A stretch of DNA of 64,000 nucleotides from Selaginella moellendorffii (taxonomy: Eukaryota; Streptophyta; Lycopodiopsida; Selaginellales; Selaginellaceae). The position numbers and the translations under genes were made by a program. Shown in pieces: positions 56,822 to 64,000 of the stretch. The notes beneath the pieces were generated by a model. The model had not been told where the DNA came from. It made no database searches and saw only the letters and a list, made by a program, of their open reading frames with translations. The DNA lies in the NCBI RefSeq assembly GCF_000143415.4, contig NW_003314314.1, positions 431,443 to 495,442 on the forward strand, read 5' to 3'. Every line of letters begins with the position of its first letter. The first letter of the stretch is position 1.

Positions 56822-57599
56822 TCCTGCAGGCACTCGAGATCCCACTAGTAAAAACTTTGAGCACCAGAAACTTTAAGAAAAAAGTGATAGCACACTCACA
56901 GGGACAAGAAGATTGCAGCCACTTGGAGACCACCTGGAACAAAGGAATTCGATACTCAAAACGAGAAACCAAACAAAAGGAAGGGAGTAAAAAGAAGATT
57001 CTCACCTCTGTAATGAGCTTGTCCATTTTCATTTCGAACGCAGTATTGTTGCCGCTTTGGGATTGCTGCAATGGCACCACCGCCACCACCTCGTCTTTAG
57101 TTTCGCTCAAACTTTGAGAGTTATCTGACTCCTTGCCGGTAAAACCACCTTCCAAACTCCTGCAAGTGTTCCTCTCTCCAAGTTAGAAGAAAGAAAAAAG
57201 CAAAGCCTTTAAGCGAGTAAGTTACCTTGAAGTCTGGATTTCCGCATCGTTGAAATTCCTCTCACGGCCCGAGTTTAGAGTTGACAATCCCAGCGCTCCA
57301 AAGTCGTCGCCTCGGGGGAAATGAGGAGCATAAGTTTGGTACCGCGCGGGCTCGAGAATCTTTTCCAGACGACGAGACAGATCTTTGCGTGACGGTGTTT
57401 GGCAGTACTTTGACAATTTAGCTCCCTCGATGAGAAACTCGATGGCGGACTTGATCACAGCATCCTCTCTCTCTCTCCAACGAGCAGCCTGAAAGTTTTC
57501 ACCCAAGAGACAGGAAAAAAGTAAATGTAAGAGTAACCAAAGTTGACTTACCTGGATATTAGCAATAGTTTTGTCTCGAGACACCAGACTACGCTCCAT
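56822..57599 (-). CDS. Unrecognised small protein gene
   Basis: Exons 57552-57599, 57226-57488, 57006-57159 and 56900-56933, with the stop completed by the first two bases of a fifth exon at 56822-56823, give 166 residues. It begins MERSLVSRDKTIANIQAARW, is helical and charged (EREDAVIKSAIEFLIEGAKL; RKDLSRRLEKILEPARYQTY), then polar, and ends MDKLITEVVSKWLQSSCP. Introns are GT-AG and phases agree. No known domain, signal peptide or membrane segment is seen. It starts 125 bp after the ZIP gene on the same strand. The frame remains open upstream of the ATG, so a longer or fused form cannot be ruled out. Confidence 0.5.
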
Positions 57600-57723
57600 T
57601 GCCGAAGCTACAGCAAGAAAGTAAACAAACACGGAATTCGTCGCCCTAACACTCGAAACTAAAGTATATTCATTTGCCCGGTTCAGAATATGCTCCCAGC
57701 AACCACTTGCTATAGAGGAACTT

Positions 57724-59212
57724 TCAGTGTGGCAGAGCCATTTCGAGGATCTGCAAGCTGCAAAACAAAATCTTTTGATAAGTTTTGGAGAGTTTTCGAG
57801 TAAAAAAACTTCATTCTTACCTTACGGACATGAGAGCCATGCCAATGAAGACGGCAGTGACTGCTCGTCGATGACCAGCGTACTCGAAGGCTAGAGGAAG
57901 CATTTCGTGAAGCGTAAGAAAAGCCATGACACCGCCGACTGTAAGATTAAAGGACGAAGAGTAAAGTCCACTACGTTTCTGCATTGCAAAAACAAAACGA
58001 CACAAATCTTACCACCTCCCAATAATCCTTCTAAAACGTCCGTGGAGAGACCGGAAGGAAAGAGTGCCGCTGGAAGCAAACACGAAAAGAGTTAGCACGC
58101 TTTTCTGTTCTTCCTTTCAAGCAGTGAAAGAATAATAAAATTTTTCTTACCAACAATTATCACTCCGAGCGGCTCCGCGAAGCCAGACAATGCTGCAAGT
58201 TTGAAGCTCTGCCACTTGCTAGGAGCAAAAATCAAAGAGACAATGAGCAATCCTTGTTCTTTTCCAGCACTAATGAATACCTGTTGGTTGCAAAATAAAT
58301 CGGCAAAGCGACGGCGATTCCCTGTTAAACAAACTGTTGAGCAAAAATAAAGAACCATAACTTAAATTACCTCTGGGATGTTGTGCAAAGCAATGGCCAG
58401 GGCTAAGCTTATACCAACTCGAATGCCCTGAAATGTAGCAACGCGTAAGGTTGGAAGTTTTTTCAATAAGCGGTAGTGTTTCATACCTTCATGGATCCAA
58501 GGAACACAGCCATTCCCTCAGGAAAGTTGTGCAAGCTTATTCCTGCCCAAAACTTAACACGAATGTAAACTTCTCTTGTGAGCGCGAGAGAACAAGGAGT
58601 ACCTATAGCCGTGATTATGCCACTGAAGAGAACCTGCTTGCGGTGCTTTTTCATCACATCCTTGTCACTGCCATTTCTATCCTACAAATGCCACACAAAG
58701 TTTGAAGATGAAAGACATAAGAAAAAAGAGAACCTCAGAGCTGGAAGTTTTTGTGATGGAAGCCATTGAAGGCTCAGGAACAAACGTAACTATACCAGCA
58801 AAGAGCACAACCCCTCCAAAGAACTGACCAGGGAGCAAACCAGAGAGAAGATTAGAAAACGAAGAAAGAAAAGAACGACTTACCCAAAGATTTGCTCTAG
58901 CAAAGCCAAGGTTGTTTATAGCGTTATACATGAGGTCTAGAAATGACAATGTGAGCATCAAGCCTGCTGCGAGCCCCTACATTTGAAGGAACAATGGCTC
59001 TTCAAGCCCACAAGGAAAGAATTTAAGGATCTTACTTGCAAGAGGCCGAGGCGATTGAGATTGGGAGCCGGATACAGGATCACGAGCAACGCACCTATCA
59101 AAAGGGAGGAGAGAATGGTAGCTAATCCAGAAAAATGTTACAAACCTAGCGCAGTGCTTGCTCCTCCAACCATGGACAGCGCCAGGGCGACTGGAACCGA
59201 TCCAGTAGCCAT
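57724..59212 (-). CDS. ZIP-family metal transporter (ZupT/ZTP29-like)
   Basis: About twelve short exons, first 59146-59212 and second 59036-59094, last ending at the TGA at 57724. Successive membrane segments read VPVALALSMVGGASTALGAL, GLAAGLMLTLSFLDLMYNAI and FFGGVVLFAGIVTFVPEP, then a loop with SDKDVMKKHRKQ. TM4 has ISLHNFPEGMAVFLG and TM5 has ALAIALHNIPEGIAVALP. These two H-N-x-P-E-G motifs hold the zinc-binding His and Glu of ZIP carriers. The end is VFIGMALMSV then SLQILEMALPH, using the acceptor TTTGCAG before CTTGCAG. About 275 residues. ZIPs move Zn, Fe or Mn into the cytosol; the GufA/ZupT-like subgroup often sits in the ER or other internal membranes. Confidence 0.88.
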
Positions 59213-61209
59213 TTTTCTCATAAACCCTAATGTGCCATAAGTTTTAAAATGAAATTAAGGGGCATCAAATCAGAAACATTAAATTAAAGGTTATTAACCA
59301 TATCTTGCTTCAAACTCATTGGTTTTATTACTATTAAATACTATAGAGGCATTAGAAATACTTCCATATACAACTCTTGGGTCAGAATACCTTTATAATA
59401 AAATGTTATATAATTTTTATATTAGAATTTTAAATATATGATTTTACTATAAAAAATTCTAGAAGATTGGAGTAGTGTTTTCTTTCGGCCACTAAAAAAC
59501 TATTTGAAATGGCTTTTTGGCAGAGAAAACATAAAATTTTAATACAAATTAGTGTCACTTGAAAAGTCCATTGCCAGTAGTGGCTGGACCGACAATTTCC
59601 TTAAGCAGCCTAAAAATTAAAAAAAACAACATGTGCATGTCAGTTTAATTATGAATTAACAATGTCAATATTCTTCGAATAATACCCCTAACAACTTAAA
59701 TATACATTGAATTGCCATTGAATCTTTTCTCTGGTGGGGTTAAAGGTTCAAGGGTTATGCTTAATTAAACAGTCATAATTATTCAAAATGCCAAAAAGTA
59801 GTTTTGAATAAAACCCTAGATTGGAACCACTTTCGCAACTAATCCATAGTTCTATTTTATAGAAACTATTTTATGGTTTTTAATACTATAGTGAACTTGC
59901 TAATAATTGCAAAATATTTAAGACTTTAAAGTATATATATTTAGTAAATATTTAGTTGTGTGATAATAAACGATGCGAGGTGGCAGAAGACTAAATAAAT
60001 TGTTTGCACTTTAAAACAGAATACAACTATAGAAGCAAGAAAAAAAAATTAATCAAAGAAAAATTAATAAAAAAAACATACATTGCCAATGTTGCTTCGG
60101 GTGTGTTTACCTCCCTTTACCATCTGAAATTTTTCATCTCACACAGCCTAAATGCCTTGACATAGTCTTTCAGTGGCTACAGCTGCAAAAGAAAAAGAAA
60201 TGGAAAAAATAAAAAAGCAGCAAAAACACCAACTATATTTATAAAGCCATAACAAATTAAGGTCCTAAACCTTGACTGGCTTAAGATGGCGTTGATAGTA
60301 ATTATTTTGAAGTAGCTGCTGCTGAATTTCTTTTTAACTAACACAAGATCAAAAAATAAATCAGCTAACAAAAAACAAATCCACATAAAAAACTTTTAAT
60401 GCTTATACATATGTAATTCTTAAATATTAAGAAATTAATTTTTATTTTAAAATATTTAGATAGAATTATAAAGATAAATATCTTTTTAATTTTCTCTTAT
60501 ATGCAAAATTATTTATATAGTTATATTATTCAATAAAACTTATAGAATATGGAAATAATAAATTAAATATATAAATCTTAAAAATCTTGGTTACTTTTGA
60601 GTTATTAGAATTTACATAAGTATATTCTAGAATATTTCTCAATTCATGATATTTTTAAGTAAATATTTTTATTTAAGAATATTTTCATGCATTGTTCCAT
60701 AATACAAACTTAATATACTATCTTGATATATATCAATAATTATCCAACCCAATAATCACTAGTACAATATAAAATATATAGACCAAAATGCCAGCAATTT
60801 AATGGAAATTAAACAGATTTGAATGAAAAAGCACAATGTGATTTATGAAAAACATTTTTGAGATGTAAAGTAATATAAAATTTTAATAACCAACAATAAT
60901 TCTAGTATGAGATGATGTATTATTGTATACTCATATATTTTTTTCTTATAAACTTAGCAAAACCAACTTAGTATATGTTTTCTTCTAATTTGATACATAA
61001 GGAGTTGTACCATATGTTGTGAATGCCACCATCAACTGAGTCTAATTGTTTAATTATCAAACAATTGCACCAATTACTAATCCAAAGTCAAAAGAAGAAG
61101 AAGCTATTACTCTACCATGAATATGAACAAAAAAGAAAAAAACAAAAAAGAAGAAATTCAAAAAGTTCATCTCCATATATTAAATGTACTAATTATATAA
61201 AGGCCTATT
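59213..61209. other. AT-rich intergenic sequence
   Basis: AT-rich and not coding as far as can be read. The missing last exon of the BASS4-like gene was searched for here without success. Confidence 0.5.
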
Positions 61210-63035
61210 CTATAATTTCTTTAATTTGTATTCCCACTTTAATCTTCTTTTCCTCGATTCCACAAACCCACCAGTATGGAGTCTAATATAATCTGTATGT
61301 ATGTATTTATATGTCAGATATGATGAAAGAAAAACAAATTCAAGACTCACCTGTGAAAAATGAGCTGCAATGCATGGTAATACAAGCAGCCCACTGCCTT
61401 CTCCAGCCTTCAAAGTTTCCACCACAGCAACGCTAACAGGCAGTGTTTTCTGTGATAAAAAAACTCAACTTCGGAGAAACCCCAATCTCGTTAATAACAC
61501 TACCTGGCTTGCAACAAGTATGACTGCTCGAGAGGATGCTTCGTCATCTTCCTTTGAGCCTGTTTTTATTAGTGATACGAGGAACATGTTTACTGCCAGG
61601 AACATGAAATGCAAAGCACTGCAACGAGGAAAACTATAAGAAATCATGAAACCATCTTAAAGCGAACTTACATTCCCAGAAAGAGTGCCGCAATCAAGTT
61701 TCTAGCATCCAATTGTAAGAGCAAAGACCTCGAAGAACTTATTTGCATCCAAGGTACCTACAAGCAATGGTAACATGAATGCGAAAAAGAAAGACAAAAA
61801 CAGAGATCGACTTAACAGAATCAATACCGAGCTAAGCAAGAGAGCGCTCGCAAACGAGATCTCCTCGCGGTGTCTGTCAATGGACTTGTGTCACGACAAG
61901 TTAGAAAAAGCAAACGATTGAGGTTTCGACTTTAGTACCTCCGCAGGATGATAGAAGCAGAAAACTTCCCTTAGCAGCTTTCCAATCGCGAAAGGCAGCA
62001 CCAGCGTCTGGACTAAGCTCCGGAAGAGCTTACTGGCAGGGAATTTGATCCCGAGCTTTCCAATCCACAGAGAAACTGATACTGGCATCTGCATCAGCTT
62101 AAGCAATTACTCGATCAAATGGTTAAAGGGAAAAGCTTGATTACCGTGAAGACTGCTAGCAAGTTGGACGATATCGTGAGCGCCAGTGCAAGTGCCTTGT
62201 TTGCTCCAGCAAGCTGGGAGCACATTTCAGACTTTAGTCTAAAGCTAAAGTCCGAAAGAGCAAAAAAGCACAAGACTTTACCTGAGTGAGCGACACGCCA
62301 GTCGAGAGTGTTGTTGGTGCGCAACAAAAGATTGCAAGGCCTAGCAAGCACATTCGATCGATCCATCAAAGCTTTCAAATCAAATCAAAACTCAAAAGTG
62401 ATAGAACTGTCATTACCAGTGACAAGCTCCTTCGGGTTTAGCTTGATTTGCATGACGAGCCAAGCAGCAGCAGGAGTAATAAACAGAATAGAAATCTAGA
62501 AAAGAAAGAAAGAAAGAAAGAAAGAAAGATCATAGAAAGCAGGAACAATGCATAGACGATGCTTTACCAGTCCTTGCAAGGCAAACGGCCATGCCTCAAG
62601 CGCTTTGTTGATATCCCCGTCCTGCAAAGTAAATCCTGAAAGTCAAAAGAAGTCAACTCAATAAAAGTCAATATGGTCAAGTCAAAATGCCAATGCTGAC
62701 CAGACAGAAGGAATATGCCCGCGGTGGCCCATCTCGAGAGGCCGAGGTGTTGAGCGAACTGTCCGGGCCTGGGCTCGAGCATTCCAATACTCATCCCACC
62801 AATGAGAGCTAGAGAGAACGAAGAAATCGAAGTGGAGATGATAGATCCAATCAAACTTACCCAGTGACACGAAGTTCTTGCTCACGATTCGCTTGATCTC
62901 TTGTCGAGACATTGATGCCGCGGCAATGACCCTGCGATTGAGCTCGGATTGCCGCTTGGATCGCGGGAAAGAGATCGCGCTGCTTGTCCATGGCCGCCCA
63001 GTGGCGCCTACGAGTGAAACGCAGAGATTCTCCAT
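61210..63035 (-). CDS. BASS4: Plastid sodium/metabolite cotransporter, BASS4-like
   Basis: At least eleven exons, starting with 62861-63035. The order of conserved pieces follows BASS4: a transit-like N-terminus (SSAISFPRSKRQSELNRRVI), GIFLLSGFTLQDGDINKALE, AWPFALQGL, GLAIFCCAPTTLSTGVSLTQ (the sodium/bile-acid symporter signature), LAGANKALALALTISSNLLA, VPWMQISSSRSLLLQLDARN and VASQKTLPVSVAVVETLKAG with LPCIAAHFSQ. BASS proteins are sodium-coupled carriers of organic anions in the plastid envelope. After HFSQ the normal end (a short I.DS....W helix) was not found; reading through the donor gives 38 unrelated residues to a stop at 61210. A (GAAA)n tract lies in an intron. Confidence 0.85.
62497..62528 (+). 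repeat. (GAAA)n microsatellite
   Basis: Six to seven GAAA units within an intron of the BASS4-like gene. Confidence 0.9.
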
Positions 63036-63279
63036 ACCTAAAAGGTTTTAGAATGCGATGTTTGAAGATTCTTCCAAGAAGATGGTTTCCCAAATTAATT
63101 TTTTATTAGCCACTTTACTCTTTTTTATAAAAGTTTATTTTGAATATTTTGTCTAAATAGCATGATTAAACTTTTTAGCACCAGTTCTTTGACTACGTAA
63201 AGGTACCGATATCTTTCAAGCATCATCCAAAAGTTCTCGTATTGCAAACAAAAACCCGGATGGTGATTGATTACAAAAA

Positions 63280-63425
63280 AACCAGGGCTCGAGCTTGCCA
63301 CCAACGAGAGCTGGAGAGAAGCAAGAGGTCAAAGTCGAAAATAGATTCAACCAAACTTACCCAGTGAAACTAAGATATTCTCCAGATCTAAGAGATGTTT
63401 GAAAATTCTTCCAAGAACAATGAAT
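63280..63425 (-). pseudogene. Truncated duplicate of the BASS4 5' end
   Basis: The plus strand has CAACGAGAGCTGGAGAGAAG, ATTCAACCAAACTTACCCAG and TGAAACTAAGATATTCTCCA, then GAGATGTTTGAAAATTCTTC. These match 62805-62880 and 63020-63080. Nearly all of coding exon 1 is deleted between the splice donor and the first codons. It lies just upstream of the functional gene, so it is a tandem duplication scar. Confidence 0.75.
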
Positions 63426-63573
63426 GCACAAAACTTATTTCCTTTGGTTTATGTACAAGAATCTCTCTCGACCGAGAATCGATCTCTCGGTCGCCATCGC
63501 CAAGCTTGCCTGCTTCCCCAAAGCTCTGGCCAGCAAGAAAGACGAAGAGAGAAAAAAAGAGTTCCAGATCCTC

Positions 63574-63943
63574 TCACGCTGCCGCTAGATTGGAGGTGAA
63601 AGAGACGCCCTTGTAGCCCTTGTAAGCGTAGTAGGCTGTTCTTGACTGATAGATCCCGGGCATGAAAACGAGGCCGCCAAGCACCATGAACGCAATCCCT
63701 GTGATTTTGGTGAGATCTAGCGGATCTGACGCTGCCTGGCTAGGAATTGGCGAGATGCCTACCGTGAGCTTTGTCGCCCCCGACTCTGTGATACATCATG
63801 ACTAGCCCCGCGACCATGGACACGCTGCCCAGACCCAGGCACGCCGCCGCCAGGGCGATCTCCTTGACTGGCGATCGGCCATCGATGGGCGTGCCCGCCG
63901 GCTCGTCGTCGCCGATGGAGAATGTGTGATCGACGTAGGCCAT
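63574..63943 (-). CDS. TMEM230 / DUF872-like membrane protein
   Basis: Exons 63763-63943 and 63574-63716 encode 107 residues. MAYVDHTFSIGDDEPAGT and VKEIALAAACLGLGSVSMVA form the start and first membrane helix, VGGDKAHG the loop, and ITGIAFMVLGGLVFMPGIYQ the second helix, followed by SRTAYYAYKGYKGVSF. This is the family pattern, and length equals that of plant members. TMEM230 proteins are two-helix membrane proteins of secretory and endosomal vesicles. The single intron is GT-AG. Confidence 0.92.
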
Positions 63944-64000
63944 GAGTGATCCCTGCTTCTCTCTCGTTGCCCTAATTCCAGGCCCTAGAGCATATTCGAA

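Noticed and set aside
57550-57820. ZIP protein ending at MSVR by reading through the last donor
   Set aside because: Splicing to CTTGCAGATCC restores a typical ZIP end (SLQILEM...), so the spliced form is preferred.
1-64000. CRISPR arrays, operons, Shine-Dalgarno sites
   Set aside because: Intron-rich plant genes; no regularly spaced identical repeats with unique spacers.

Overview
This is nuclear DNA of a land plant. I infer a lycophyte close to Selaginella moellendorffii. Genes are packed closely, with many short (about 50-100 nt) GT-AG introns and GC-rich exons. Plant-specific families are present (GRAS, GWD, type III PKS, chloroplast Cpn60 beta, BASS4, plant bHLH). Gene islands alternate with AT-rich blocks that carry no recognisable gene.

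Layout. (1) 0-3.4 kb is an imperfect 3.4-kb palindrome. Its two arms each carry a tiny heavy-metal-associated (HMA) gene with a polycysteine tail plus an F-box fragment; a broken pectate lyase lies in the centre. (2) 3.4-11 kb is AT-rich, has a 538-bp assembly gap and contains little that I recognise. (3) 11-19 kb holds a PhzF-type gene, three more HMA mini-genes (one dead), an intact F-box gene, tRNA-Val and tRNA-derived pieces, and an E2 ubiquitin-conjugating enzyme fragment. (4) 19.9-24.4 kb holds a basic-secretory-protein remnant, a single-domain DUF26 (Gnk2-like) secreted protein, a PEP-mutase/isocitrate-lyase superfamily enzyme and a two-domain rhodanese. (5) 25-31 kb is AT-rich and holds decayed FCP/SCP-type phosphatase and GRAS genes. 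(6) 31.4-41.4 kb is dense: an aldo-keto reductase, a type III polyketide synthase, alpha-glucan water dikinase (32 exons) and ribosomal protein uS7/RPS5. (7) 42-46 kb is AT-rich, with a minisatellite and a 5S-rRNA-derived piece. (8) 46.2-51.4 kb holds plastid chaperonin 60 beta and a bHLH factor with a long upstream region containing G-boxes. (9) 56.8-64 kb holds, all on the minus strand, an unrecognised small gene, a ZIP metal transporter, a BASS4-type plastid transporter and a TMEM230-like protein.

How they fit together. Most genes are unrelated housekeeping or metabolic neighbours: starch phosphorylation, plastid protein folding, translation, metal and metabolite transport. The standout is the local family of five HMA mini-genes. 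Each intact copy has a 12-nt coding first exon (MAWK), an invariant 73-nt second exon carrying CxxC, and a third exon ending in Cys codons. They were copied with F-box and tRNA pieces and in inverted orientation. I know of no description of this family. All exon structures were read by eye from splice consensus and family similarity. They need transcript support.
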